This document shows positions 43,612 to 54,639 of a DNA stretch of 64,000 nucleotides, one piece after another. Every line of letters begins with the position of its first letter. The stretch's first letter is position 1. The position numbers were made by a program, and so were the translations under genes. Source of the DNA: Smittia aterrima (taxonomy: Eukaryota; Arthropoda; Insecta; Diptera; Chironomidae); assembly GCA_033063855.1 (NCBI GenBank), contig CP093831.1, forward strand, positions 24,676,001 to 24,740,000. Reading direction: 5' to 3'. A model generated the notes under the pieces. The model was not told the origin of the DNA and did no database searches. It saw only the letters and a program-made list of their open reading frames with translations.

Positions 43612-44207
43612 TGTTCGCGAAAGTTTTTGTTTTTGTAGTTTTGTTGTCAATCATTCAGACTAAAGCTGATGACATCGCTTTCGTTAAGCTAGGCTCTTAT
43701 GGTAAAATATTTTTGAATTCAAGATCTCTTTAAATTTTAAAAATATTTTCTCTCGTTAAAGGCGATGCCTCCGGATCGATGAAGGAATATTACTTATCAA
43801 GACATTTCAGGACTTTCTGGATCCACACGAGATCAATTTGCAAGGCTTACGGCATGGACGTGGTTTCCCTTGAAACTCGAGATGAACAAAATGTGTTCAT
43901 GAATTTGTGTCAGGAGAAAAAAAGTTTTTTCGATGGATGGGCTCATGTTGGAGGCATGACTATAGTAGGCATAAATCCTTGGTACTGGGTAAACTCAGGA
44001 AAACGAATTGAGTATTCAATAAGCTTTGAAGCCAATGAACCCAATAACTACAGAGGCAGGGAATTCTGTTTAGCAATTGGGAAACGTGCACACGGTTTTG
44101 TCTTCAACGATGTGACCTGTTATGGACCCGATCATGAGCACAGGTTTATTTGCCAGAAGGTCCAAGAAAAAGATAATTATGTTAATGAAACACCGCCCCA
44201 ACCGTAA
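43611..44207 (+). CDS. Secreted C-type lectin, single domain, EPN type
   Basis: Two exons, 43611-43701 and 43762-44207, 178 residues. Signal peptide MFAKVFVFVVLLSIIQTKA. One C-type lectin domain: WIHTRSICKAYGMDVVSLET (first Cys), GWAHVGG (the WIGL-like element), EPN at NEPNNY, REFCLAI, FNDVTC (the WND position) and RFICQK. EPN predicts Ca-dependent mannose-type sugar binding. Short insect lectins of this kind act in haemolymph or gut in recognition of microbes. It faces the opposite way to the surrounding IR genes and appears lodged inside one of them. The start is fixed by the signal peptide. Confidence 0.85.
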
Positions 44208-44430
44208 GCAAATTTTATTAGGAATATGACGTATATATGGGGAAACTGTTAAATTAAAATAACGCTCATATCTTGTACATAAATTTGTTGCTCTCATTTT
44301 ATCAAACTCTTTGAACTTCATTTACCTCATAAATGCGACACTGTAGCACATGCAACAATAAAACATGGAACTCTTGTTGATAAGTTATTATCGCGAATTT
44401 CTCTATATTTAGCAACTAAATTTTAGCTAT

Positions 44431-45101
44431 GGATGTGTCAGAATTATACGGATCGTGGGGCCATATACTTTACGAGGCCCAAGATGCGTAGCTCTACGTC
44501 GCAGTAGTTTGAAAAGGTTGTCATTAAGTATTTCAATTTCGTTTATTTCAATTTCCTTCCATTCTCGGCAATTTGGCTGATGAAACCTCTGAGGCGTTTT
44601 CAGTTTAATTGTGTTGTTGGATTCTTTCAGTAAATGAGTGAACTGTGGTGATAATCCGATGAGCACATGTCTCCAAAGTCTGGCTCTGTCATTCAAATCG
44701 ATTTCTTTAATGTAGATCAGATAGTAACCATTGTAAGGCATGTTCACAGGATATACGCTCACAAACAATTGAGAACACGCCAAGTAAGTTTCACACAACA
44801 CAACAGTCGATCGATAAACTTTATTTATATCGATCTTTGAGATCGTGTTCACTTGAAACGGAAAGTTCAAAGGTTTAACCTTCACAATGTCATTCACTAA
44901 ATGTCTCAGTTCGTTTGTGTTATTGCCAGCTAAGATTATGTCGAATCTCTCATCACGTTTCACGTAATATTCACTTATCACTTGATTGATTCCAATCGAA
45001 ACTAAACTTCGTTTGTCTGGACTAATTCCAATCGAAGCTAATCCTCCAGAAGATTCCAGAGAATTTTCAAATAAAAGAAGAAACAAAAAAAGAGTCTTCA
45101 T
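44431..45101 (-). pseudogene. IR exon-1 fragment (5' half of copy F)
   Basis: Opens with MKTLFLFLLLFENSLESSG and stays close to its sisters (SLVSIGINQVISEYYVKRDE) to EWKEIEINEIE, where an internal deletion joins it out of register to LLRRRATHLGPRK and then ILTHP. It stops there, at the border with the lectin region. M1, the pore and exon 2 are absent. Together with 42567-42905 it represents one gene split by the lectin segment. Non-functional. Confidence 0.75.
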
Positions 45102-45213
45102 CTTATGGCTGAAGAAAAGAAAATGAACCTCAGACGATTTATACAAAAGTTCTGTCTAGAAATCTTGTTTGATTGATCAGCAACATTTGTTATTAAATAT
45201 TCAATTTCACTGT

Positions 45214-47160
45214 TATTATTGCTCTGATAATTTGATGCAGAAAAGAGTAAATCCGCTCGAGAACGAAGAAAATAACAGCAATCGCGACAAAGAAAAGCCA
45301 AACTTGAAAACTTGTGCTCAAATCATGCAAAGTCAAAACTTTTGGACCATCGTCTTCTGGTCTCATTCGAAATTCTGTTTCATCTCGAACTAATTTTCCA
45401 ACAATTCCTGCTTCAAACAATCGAACAATCATTTCGTTGTAAGGTTCGAACATGAACTCGAATCTTTTAAATGACAAACAAATTAAATCTGTTCCAAAAA
45501 TTTCCTCAAGAATCTTCGTTTGAAATTCTTCATTTCTGTTTTTATAACTAAGAAAATAATTAACATAAACGTCGTAGATGAAAAACGCTCGTTTGGATCC
45601 GACCGGCAAAAGCTCGTTGAGATATTGTATTCCACCATCAATAGAACCCACTTTGATTGGTGGTTCTCGCTGTATTGCTCTGAAACAAAAAGCAAAAATT
45701 GTTAAAATTTGAGACTTCAGCAAAAATATTCCATAATATCAAACCTTTCATAAAACTCTGTTCCATTGTAGAAATCAAGCTCTTCCTTTTTAATATAAAT
45801 TTCAAAACCTTGATCGAGTAGATCGTTAACTTTCGTCACGATGGGTCTTCTCAACTCCTTTCGAAGAAGATCGAACTGAACTCCTTGGTAAGCTGTCCTC
45901 ATGATCAGGCTAAACAGCAAGAACAACGTTAGAAGATATCGAGCGAAGTTTCTTCTTGGCAATGCCATTTGACTTCCTCCGAACCATCCGATCCTAATGG
46001 AAATAATCGAATTGTTAAAGAGGCAAAACTGATGTGGTCAATCACTTACGCCATGTTCATCAAAGGAGATTGAACATTCGGCCCACAGACAAAGTCTCGA
46101 ATTTCTTTCGGAACAAACTTGAGAACAACGATCGTGACAACTCCTGCCAAGAACGTGATGATCATCCAGAACCAAGTGTCGTGATCGAAAGGTAGAAATA
46201 GTTTCTCAAACGAAGTGTAGAGCTCACCAGGTGGAACCAAGAAAATGTCGCGTTTTGTTGAAATTGGATGAGTTAGAAGTAACATTCATTTGGGAATTGC
46301 TTTACGAGGCGCCAAGATGTTCAGTCCAAAGTCGCTTTTTGGTTCATTTCTTAGAACAATTTGATATTGCGATTTGAATTTGAGCGAATCTGCTATCGCT
46401 TCGTTCATTTTCAATACAAATCCACGAAGTTCAAATTCGATTTCATTTTCATTTTGCCTGACCTTTATGAATTGGGTGTAAGGAGGATTGCGTAAAATTG
46501 TTTTGATGTTTAATTCACATCCTTTAAAGTTTTTGAATCTTTTCGGGAAAAACTCTTTCGTCTTCCAGACTTTTCCTTTTTTTGTCATTTCGTTTAATTT
46601 TATTTCCTTCCAGTCCCGACATTTCGGCTGATGAAACAACTGAAACGTTATCAGTTTGATCTTGTCGTCTGACTCCTCTAGAAGATAAGAAAACTGAATC
46701 GATAATTCGATGACCGGACGTTCCAATAGTTTGGCTCTGTCTTTGAAGTGAATGTCTTTAATGTAGATCAGATAGTGACCGTTGTAAGGTAAATTAGTTG
46801 GATTAGGACTTTTAAACAGTTCTGAACACGCCAAGTTTCACACAACACAATTGCTGATCGATTTACTTTAGTTTCCAGAATATTTTTATCGATTTCTGCG
46901 ATCGAGTGCACTTGATAAGGAAAGTTCAAAGGTTCAATCTTCACAATTTCATCCACCAAATCTCGCAATTCGTTTGTGTTATTACCAACTATGATTATGT
47001 CAAATCTCTCATCACGTTTCACGTAATATTCGCTTATCACTTGATTGATTCCAATCGAAACTAAATTTGGTTCGCTTTGACTAACTCCAATCGAAGCTAA
47101 TGCTCCAAAAGATTCCAGAGAATTTTCAAATAAAAGAAGAAACAAAAAAATTGTCTTCAT
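45214..47160 (-). pseudogene. IR copy G, frameshifted and truncated
   Basis: Exon 1 (47160-46050) begins normally, then loses four bases at CET/YLACSEL (about 46832) and later has an in-frame TGA after RKAIPK (about 46285). M1 (WFWMIITFLAGVVTIVVLKF) is intact. Exon 2 (45993-45745) is perfect at 249 bp. Exon 3 (45678 to about 45214) is open through M3 but its last 20 codons are replaced: HQIIRA runs straight into the promoter sequence of copy F. Three lesions, so dead, although the conserved parts have barely decayed. Confidence 0.85.
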
Positions 47161-47712
47161 CTTAAGGCTGAAGAAATGGAAATGAACCTTAAGCGACGGG
47201 TGAAATTAAGAATACCGTTCACTGGTGACCTGCTAAAAGGCATTTCTCACTTTTCGTTTTTTTTTTATATTTTCCAATAAATTTTTTCCAAGTTTCAATT
47301 TCAACCTGTACCATTTTATTGCAAACAGACAGATGAAGAAAACGATATTAATAAGGTTTTTTTTTTTCGAAAAGAACCTTAAAAATTTATTGTATGAAAC
47401 ATATTTGATAGAATCAAATTGATTGTAACATTTGTTATTAAATATTAATTTGTGCTGTTCGTCTAGCAGTGTTAGACTTTTAGAAGAGAATGAGACTTAT
47501 TGCAATTAAAACAAAAAAACCATTTATTAATATTAACTTTTTCTGAAAGAGTACTTGGTCAATACATGTATTGATTTTCTTAAAGGCTGATCGGTGAAAC
47601 ATAATCTACTTGCCACTTGTTCCATTTTCCACGGGTTCCACCACTTTTCTCCTTAAACTTTTGGCGTAGTAATTTTTGCTATTGATAGACGAAGATAATG
47701 CAGCTAACATTT
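47161..47712. other. Spacer between IR copies G and H
   Basis: Weak promoter homology at about 47405-47470 (AACATTTGTTATTAAATATT), separated from the ATG of copy G by an extra 230 bp not seen in sisters (about 47195-47400). That insert has poly-T and poly-A tracts but no clear ends. Nothing coding. Confidence 0.45.
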
Positions 47713-49679
47713 TCAATCATTTAACGGCAACGAGAAAGAAATTGTTGTTTGGATGATGACTGTTCTGATAATTTGATGCAGAACAAAGATTAGCCATTCA
47801 AGAACGAAGAAGATTGCAGCAATCGCGACAAAAAAAATCCAAACTTGAAAGCCTGTGTTCAAATCGTGCAGGGTCAAAACTTGTGGGCCTTCGTCGTTTG
47901 AACTTTTAGCATAATCAGTTTCATATCGAACCAATTTTTCAATAATTCCTGCATCAAACAATCGAGCAATAATTTCGTTGTAAGGTTCGTACATGAATTT
48001 AAAATTTTGGAATTGCAAACAAATCAAATCTGTTCCGAAAACTTCCTCAAGTTCTTTTGGATAAAATTCTACATTTGCTGTTCTGTCAGTGAGCTCATAA
48101 TTAACATAAAGATCGTACGCAAACCAAGCTCGTTTGGATCCGACTGATAAAAGTTTATTCAGATGTGAAATGAAAGAAGTCATACTTTTACGGTCGTGAA
48201 TATCTTGCCGTCTCGCTTCAAATCTAAACCAAAGATAAAGTTATCACATCTTAAGAATAAATCAGAAATTTGAATAAATCGTACTTGTTATAGAATTCCG
48301 TTTGGTTGAGCTGATCAAATTCTTGTTTGTTCATATAAATCTCGAAACCTTGATCGATGATATCGTTAACCGTCTTAACAATTGGTTTTCTCAACTCCTT
48401 TCGCATAAGATCGAACTGTACTCCTTGATAAGCTGTCCTCATGATCAAACTAAACAGCAAGAACAAAACTAGAAGATATCGAGCAAAGTTTCTGCTTGGC
48501 AATGCCATTTGACTTCCTCCGAACCATCCGATCCTGTTGATATATTCGAGTTGGTAAACAGAAGTTAAAACTTTTAATTACTTACGCCATGTTCATCAAA
48601 GGAGATTGAACATTCGGCCCACAGACAAAATCTCGAATTTCTTTCGGAACAAACTTAAGAACAATGATCGTGACAACTCCTGCCGAGAACGTGATGATCA
48701 TCCAGAACCAAGTGTCGTAATCGAAAGGTAGAAATAGTTTCTCGAAAGGAGTGTAGAGCTCACCAGGTGGAACCAGAAAAATGTCGCGTTTTGTTGTAAG
48801 TGGATGAGTCAGTTGTGTTTTCTTTAGTTTTTTATTTACTTTTCGAGGCGCTATTATGTTTAGACTAAAATCGTTGTTCGGTGTTTTTTCGAAAGTGTCT
48901 TCAATGATTTGATATTTCACCTCAAAGTTGAGAGTCTTTGCTATTGCTTCACTTATTTCGAACACAATTCCGCTTCCAAGATCAAATCCTCTTTCAGTTT
49001 TATCGTTCTTTATGAAATAGGTAAAAGGAGGTTGGTATTTAACGGCTCTGATCTTCAATTGGCATCCATTAAAGTTTTTGAATCTTTTCGGGAAAAACTC
49101 TTTAGTCTTCCAGACTTTTCCTATTTTAGTCATTTCGTTTACTTTAATTTCCTTCCATTTTCGGCAATTTGGCTGATGAAACAACTGAAGCGTTATCAGT
49201 TCGATCTTGTTGTCTGACGCCTTCAGTACATAAGTAAACTGAATCGATAATTCGATGACTGGTCGTTTCTTTAGTCTGGCTCTGTCATTAAAGGCGATGT
49301 CTTTCACGTAGATCAGATAGTGACCGTTGTAAGGTAAATTAGTTTCATGAGGACTTTTAAACAGTTCTGAACACGCCAAGAAGGTTTCACAGATAACAAC
49401 GGCCGATCGATTTATTTTGGTTTCCAGAATATTTTTATCGATTTCTGCGATCGAGTGCATTTGATAAGGAAAGTTCAAAGGTTTGACTTTCACAATGTCA
49501 TTCACCAAGTCTTGCAATTCTTTTGTCTTCTGGCCAACTATGAAAATGTCAAATCTTTCATCTCGTTTCACGTAATATTCACTTATCACTTGATTGATTC
49601 CAATCGAAACTAAACTTGATTCTCCACAAATTTCGAGAAAACTTTCAAATAAAAGAAGAAACAAAAAGATTGTCTTCAT
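47713..49679 (-). CDS. Divergent ionotropic receptor, copy H, intact
   Basis: Exons 49679-48586, 48533-48285, 48223-47713; about 617 residues, all phases consistent. Signal peptide MKTIFLFLLLFESFLEICG; only one SLVSIGINQ motif, where several sisters have two. S1 includes GIVFEISEAIAKTLNFE, M1 FWMIITFSAGVVTIIVLKF, pore GWFGGSQMALPSRNF (Ser for Arg), M2, S2 with GSKRAWFAYD and a distinctive RYETDYAKSSNDEGPQ stretch, and M3 FQVWIFFVAIAAIFFVLEW. The exon-2 donor reads ACAA/GTACG instead of AAAG/GTTTG. The most diverged of the intact copies in S2, so perhaps differently tuned. Promoter block at about 49737-49800. Confidence 0.85.
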
Positions 49680-49736
49680 CTTAAGGCTGAAGAAATAAAA
49701 ATGAACCTCAAGCGACTAACATGAAATTTTTTTCTA

Positions 49737-49800
49737 TGTTCGATTGATCAGGAATATCTGATATTAATTATTTAAATTCACTGTAAGACTTGTACAAGAG
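49737..49800 (-). promoter_or_regulatory. Shared IR promoter block, copy H
   Basis: Minus-strand CAGTGAATTTAAATAATTAA then TTCCTGATCAATCGAACATAG, a diverged form of the array block: GATCAATC is kept while the AT core has changed. Position relative to the ATG is the same as in sisters. Confidence 0.4.
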
Positions 49801-49993
49801 AATGAAACTCTTCGCTTGTTTACACACAAGACAACTATTTATTTGAAATATTGTTATAATAATATGAATTGGCTTGATGTGAAATTCTGTCCTTCCTTCT
49901 TTCCTTCTGTATGTGGCGTGACGCTCGACTTTAGCGCAACTGGCGGCGAAAAAATGAATTAACCGTCGTTGTGCATGAACCCAAAGGGAAATT

Positions 49994-50961
49994 GGATTTC
50001 GAAGGAAAACATACTATTTACATGTATTTTTTTTAATTACTTGTAAAATGTATGTATTTTATATGTAAAAGTATATGTAAAAGTATACTTGAATACATTT
50101 TACATGTTTTTTTCATACTCGTTTTTAGGGAAAAACCATGCGAACGCATGCATTTTTTTGTAAAAAAACATGTAAAATGTTTGTTAAAAACATACAAAAA
50201 GTATTGAAATACATGTATTTTGTATAAAAAAAGTCATATTCGTGTTCCACATGAAATCCATGCGAACTGTAAAAAATATATAATTTACATGTATTTTGTT
50301 TAAAGTTACACTTTGTAGAAAATGACTTGCATGCAAAGTTTTCGACGTTTTCCACTTTAGATTTCTTTTATTGTATTTTATTTTTAAACATTAGCAATAG
50401 TCATGCGACCTGCTGCCAATTCCTCGACGCAATGCTTCAAAGGTACAGATAATTTTGATAAATCTTTGGCTCGAAATCCAAGACGATGGTCTACAACAAA
50501 TGACACATAAGATCGTTCAACAAATGTTCTCAAATATTCCATGAAATCCCAAATGTTTGAATGTCTGATAAAACAAAGTTTTTGAATTACATGCAAGTCA
50601 TTTTCTACAAAGTGTAACTTTTTTACAAAATACATGTAAATTAAATATTTTTTACAGTTCGCATGGATTTCATGTGGAATACTCACGATTACACGAATAC
50701 GTATTACTTTTTTATACAAAATACATGTATTTCATATACTTTTTGTATGTTTTTTTACAAACATTTTACATGTTTTTTTACAAAAAAATGTATGCGTTCG
50801 CATGGTTTTTCCCTAAAAACGAGTATGAAAAAAACATGTAAAATGTATACAAATATACTTTTTACATGTATTTTAGATATAAAATACATACTTTTTACAT
50901 GTAATTCAAAAATAAAAACATGTAAAATATATGTAAAAAGTATGTTTTCCTTTGAAATCCC
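49994..50961. mobile_element. Foldback element carrying a gene fragment
   Basis: Inverted arms of about 350-380 bp: GGATTTCGAAGGAAAACATA on the left, complement at the right end. They are filled with diverged TACATGTATTTT / ACATGTAAAA units, and inside both arms lies ATGCGAACGCATG-CATT and GAAATCCATGCGAAC. The arms reach about 50345 and 50577. The unique centre holds an exon-like sequence. The ends match those of the AT foldback at 33630-34365. Confidence 0.7.
50384..50564 (-). pseudogene. Captured terminal exon inside foldback
   Basis: On the minus strand a splice acceptor (TTTTATCAG) is followed by a 181-base open exon, HSNIWDFMEYLRTFVERSY ... DHRLGFRAKDLSKLSVPLK ... ELAAGRMTIANV, a TAA stop and AAATAAAATACAATAAAA, which includes a poly(A) signal. 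Composition and sense look like real coding sequence, unlike the surrounding arms. I do not recognise the parent protein. Probably the last exon of a host gene picked up by the element. Confidence 0.5.
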
Positions 50962-51582
50962 GGCGTCCGAACCCAAAACTTCGGAAAACTCTGAAAAACT
51001 TCGGAAAAAACGGGAAAATTCCGGGAAAACTTTGGGAAAAGTCGGGAAAACTTTGGGAAAACATCGAGAAAACTTGGGAAAATTTCGGAAAAACTCGAAG
51101 AGATTCGTTTCGACGGGCGGCAAAGCCGCCCAGGGTAAACTAGTCTAAACAGAAAGAGTGATACAACACGAGTATTTCCGAAAAGGCATCTGCTGACTCA
51201 GCAGTGCTGAGGGCGTCTTCAGACCGTGACCAAAACAAGGATGGATCTCCTCAGAAAAAGAATGACTGGAAGGTCATCTTTGTGCACTTCACTAAATGTT
51301 ATATCCATTCACGATGACAAGAGTGTGCAAAAACTTCCATGGACTCATTGATTGCTAATTCGACATAGAAGAAAGAAAATCCCCTCAAGAACGAAAGAGA
51401 TCACTGCAATCGCAACAAAGAACTAGAGAGCACGGTGGATGTCTCCGGCCTGCGGCCTAAGACACAACCACGCAACCCGCGACGGTCGCTACGCGACCTA
51501 TACGCCGGTTAAACTCCGGCCCATTTTTTTACAGTTTACCCAACTTATTTTTAGGTTTTAAAATTATCCAAAATTATCTGGA

Positions 51583-51772
51583 TTATCCGGATACATGGAC
51601 AAAAAAATACTGGATAAATATCCAATTATCCAATTTTTATTTTGTCCGGAAAATGGACAAAAATACTGGATAAATATCCAATTATCCAATTTTTATTTTG
51701 TCCGGAAAATGGACAAAAATACTGGATAAATATCCAATTATCCAATTTTTATTTTGTCCGGATAATGGCCAA
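51583..51772. repeat. About 56-bp tandem repeat in Helitron
   Basis: Roughly three units of GGACAAAAATACTGGATAAA and TATCCAATTATCCAATTTTT with TTTTGTCCGGA joints. Unit borders are very well conserved, suggesting recent expansion. Confidence 0.75.
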
Positions 51773-51825
51773 GTCTAGTTGTTACAAGTCAGCACACAAA
51801 AGACCAGCTCGCTAGCTCTCAATTC

Positions 51826-51940
51826 AATATTATAACTATTTATAACTATGTATAACTATGTATAACTATATATAACTATTTATAACTATGTATAACTATT
51901 TATAACTATGTATAACTATGTATAACTATTTATAACTATT
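51826..51940. repeat. TATAACTATN 10-bp tandem repeat
   Basis: About ten copies of TATAACTATT / TATAACTATG in a row within the Helitron. Low-complexity filler. Confidence 0.8.
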
Positions 51941-52085
51941 AGACCATGTGTATGGGAGGTACCAGAAGGGGAGGCGCTAGAGTGCTCATTTTCAATAGGG
52001 TTTCTCCGAGGAACAATACAAAGTTGTAAACCAAATTTGAGCGCGCTAGCTGCATTGGTTCGAGAGTTATGGTGTTTACAGACAT

Positions 52086-52120
<35 letters not shown>
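52086..52120. repeat. (CA)n microsatellite
   Basis: About 17 uninterrupted CA units inside the Helitron; likely length-polymorphic. Confidence 0.9.
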
Positions 52121-52123
<3 letters not shown>

Positions 52124-54204
52124 ATCCGGACAGGTTTTTTTTTATTGGTTTTTCTGGCTTTAAACACCATGAAACGTCGAGAAAAGTGAAATATAATGGT
52201 GGTTATATTTTTTTATTTCTTGACCGAAAACAATACTCCGGGCCCGACAATTTTTTGAAAAAAAATTGTGTGGGCCGGAGTGATAGCCAAACTTGAAAAC
52301 TTGTGCTCAAATCGTGCAAATTCAGAACTTTTGGTCCATCGTCTTCTGGTGGCAATAAAAATTCTGTTTCATCTTGAACGAATTTTCCAACAATTCCTGC
52401 TTCGAACAACCGGGGAATTATTTCGTTGTAAGGTTCGTACATGAAATCAAACTTATGGAACGACAAACAAATCAAATCTGTTCCAAAAGTTTCATCAAGA
52501 ATCTTTGGATGAAATTCTTGTTTGTCGTATAAGAGAAAACTGTTCAAATAAATGTCGTAAAAAGACAACGCTCGTTTAGATCCGACCAGTAGAAGCTTGT
52601 TCATGTATGAAACGAGCGAATCCTCTGCTTTCATAATTGGATCGCGCTGTTTCGCTCTAAAATAAAAAAAAAATTAAGATTAAACATAAATATTGCAGAA
52701 ATATAAATATGTTAGATTATCGAACCTTTTGTAGAATTCTGTTTCTTTGAGAAATTTGAATTCTTCTTCTCTTATATAAATCTCGAAACCTTGATCGAGG
52801 AGATCGGTAACCGTCTTAACGATTGGTTTCCTCAACTCCTTCCGCATAAGATCGAACTGAACTCCTTGGTAAGCTGTTCTCATGATCAGACTGAACAGCA
52901 AGAACAAAATTAGAAGATATCGAGCAAAGTTTCTGCTTGGCAGTTTCATTTGACTTCCTCCGAACCATCCGATCCTGAATTGATATTGGAAAATATCAAA
53001 ATATAAAGAAGAAAGTCAACTCTCCAATCACTTACGCCATGTTCATCAGAGGAGATTGAACATTCGGGCCAAAGACAAAATCTCGAATTTCTTTCGGAAG
53101 AAACTTGAGGACAACGATCGTGACAGCTCCTGCCAAGAAAGTGATGATCATCCAGATCCAAGTGTCGTAATCGAAAGGCAGAAAAAGCTTCTCAAATGGA
53201 GTGTAGAGCTCACCAGGTGGAATCAGGAAAATGTCGCGTTTTGTTGAAATTGGATGAGTTAGAAGTAACATTCGGTGTGCTTTACGAGGCTCCAATACGT
53301 TCAGAAAAAAGTCACATTTTGGTGTTGTGTTTGATTTATTAAACATGTGATATGCCACCTCAAAGTTAAGATGCTTTGCTATTACTTCGCTTATTGCCAA
53401 CGCAAATCCTTTTCCAGGATCAAATCCTGTTTCACTTTCATTGTTCTTAATGAATTGAGCGAAAGGAAGCATGCGTTCAATTCCTTTAATATTTACTTTG
53501 CATCCTTCGAAATTTTTGGATCTTTTCGGGAAAAATTCTTTCGTTTTCCAGACTTTTCCTATTTTTGTCATTTCGTTTACTTTTATTTCTTTCCAGTCTC
53601 GGCAATTCGGTTGATGAAACATCTGAAACGTTATCAGTTTGATCTTGTTGTCTGACTCCTCAAGTAAAAACGTAAACTGAATCGATAATTCGAATCGTTT
53701 CGGTAGTCTGGCCTTGTCTTTGAAGAGAATGCTTTTTATGTAGATCAGATAGTGACTGTTGTAAGGCATGTTCACCGATGAATTAGATCTCTTGAAGAGC
53801 TCTGAACATGCAAAGTACGTTTCACACAAGACAACGGCCGATCGATTTATTTTGGTTTCCAGAATATTTCTATCGATCTTTTTGATCGTGTGCATTTGAT
53901 AAGGAAAGTTTAAAGGTTCAACTTTCGCAATGTCATTCACCAAGTCTTGCAATTCTTTTGTCTTCTGGCCAACTATAAAAATGTCGAATCTCTCATCATT
54001 TTTTACGTAATACTCGCTCATCACTTGATTGATTCCAATCGCAACTAAATTTGGCTCGCTCTTCTGATTAATTCCAATCGGAACCAAACTTTCATTTCCA
54101 CAAATTTCTAGAAAACTTTCAAATAAAAGAAGAAACAAAAAGATTGTCTTCATCTTAAGGCTGAAGAAATGAAAATGAAACTAACACAAAAGTTCTGACA
54201 AGAA

Positions 54205-54265
54205 AACTTGTTTGATTGATCAGGAACATTTGTTATTAAGTATTCAAGTCTAATGTTAGACTTTT
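54205..54265 (-). promoter_or_regulatory. Shared IR promoter block, copy I
   Basis: Minus-strand ACTTGAATACTTAATAACAA then TGTTCCTGATCAATCAAACAAG, matching the array block in sequence and position. Confidence 0.45.
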
Positions 54266-54338
54266 ATTAGAAAAACGAAACTCATGGCTATCTACCATAC
54301 TTGTCGAATTCTACTAGAATTCTACGAGTATGATAGAA

Positions 54339-54483
54339 ATAGTTTTCCCGTGCGGCTATGCCGCCTGTCGAAATGAATCTTTTCGAGTTTTCCCGAAATT
54401 TTCCCGAGTTTTTTCAAAGTTTTCTCTTTAAGTTATTTTTACGCCGCCAGTTGCGCTTTAGTCGAGCGTAACGCCACAGACAG
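54339..54483 (-). mobile_element. Miniature Helitron relic
   Basis: Inverted, internally deleted relative of the element at 49906-51143. It has the GCGGCATAGCCGC hairpin and GGGAAAACTA at one end (54341-54362 region) and the GCGCAACTGGCGGCG / CTCGAC-x-AACGCCAC end at the other (54431-54480). The terminal CTAG is changed to CTAT. It sits in the spacer between IR copies I and J. Confidence 0.5.
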
Positions 54484-54639
54484 GATTATTATCTATATGA
54501 AACCCCGAAACTCATCTCGCGTGCTCAACAATTAAAACTAAAAGACTATTTTTAAATACAAAGCTTCTCATGAACAAGTGATTCGGCACAATATTGAAAT
54601 TCTTGACATTTTCTTTCGGGAGGAAAGTCATAAACATTT

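Larger units (their letters stand above)
49906..51143 (+). mobile_element. Non-autonomous Helitron, hairpin plus CTAG end
   Basis: The right end has a perfect hairpin GGGCGGCAAAGCCGCCC (51115-51131), an 8-base spacer and CTAG (51140-51143) followed by T, the canonical Helitron 3' end. The left end is about TCTGTATGTGGCGTGACGC. The short relatives at 54339-54483 (both ends, inverted) and 39948-40055 (hairpin end only) support one family. Body: runs of GGGAAAACTT units (50975-51100). The foldback at 49994-50961 lies inside it. No Rep/Hel protein. The left boundary is uncertain by several bases. Confidence 0.55.
51423..52283 (-). mobile_element. Non-autonomous Helitron inside IR copy I
   Basis: 861 bp. 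On the minus strand it begins TCACTCCGGCCC and ends CTCTCTAG, with hairpins GGTCGCGTAGCGACC and GGCCGCAGGCC near the 3' end. It lies exactly between A and T of host CTA/TTC (Leu-Phe of M3, LFFVA), without target duplication, as Helitrons do. A subterminal CTCCGGCCC ... GGGCCCGGAG inverted repeat follows the 5' end. The interior holds tandem arrays and a (CA)n microsatellite; no protein. Confidence 0.75.
51340..54153 (-). pseudogene. IR copy I, split by Helitron
   Basis: Exon 1 (54153-53036) and exon 2 (52974-52726) are intact, as is exon 3 from 52656 to 52284 (S2 with GSKRALSFYD, GTDLICLSFHKFDFMYEP, LHDLSTSFQVWL). There the Helitron interrupts M3. The host sequence resumes at 51422 (FFVAIAVISFVLE-like) and decays by about 51340, with no recognisable C-terminus. 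Reading through the insert gives a false tail without M3. The pore start is GGSQMKLPSRNF, with Lys for Ala. Before the hit the gene was probably functional. Confidence 0.85.

Noticed and set aside
51583..51772. CRISPR-like array
   Set aside because: Units are head-to-tail without unique spacers; it is a tandem repeat inside a Helitron.
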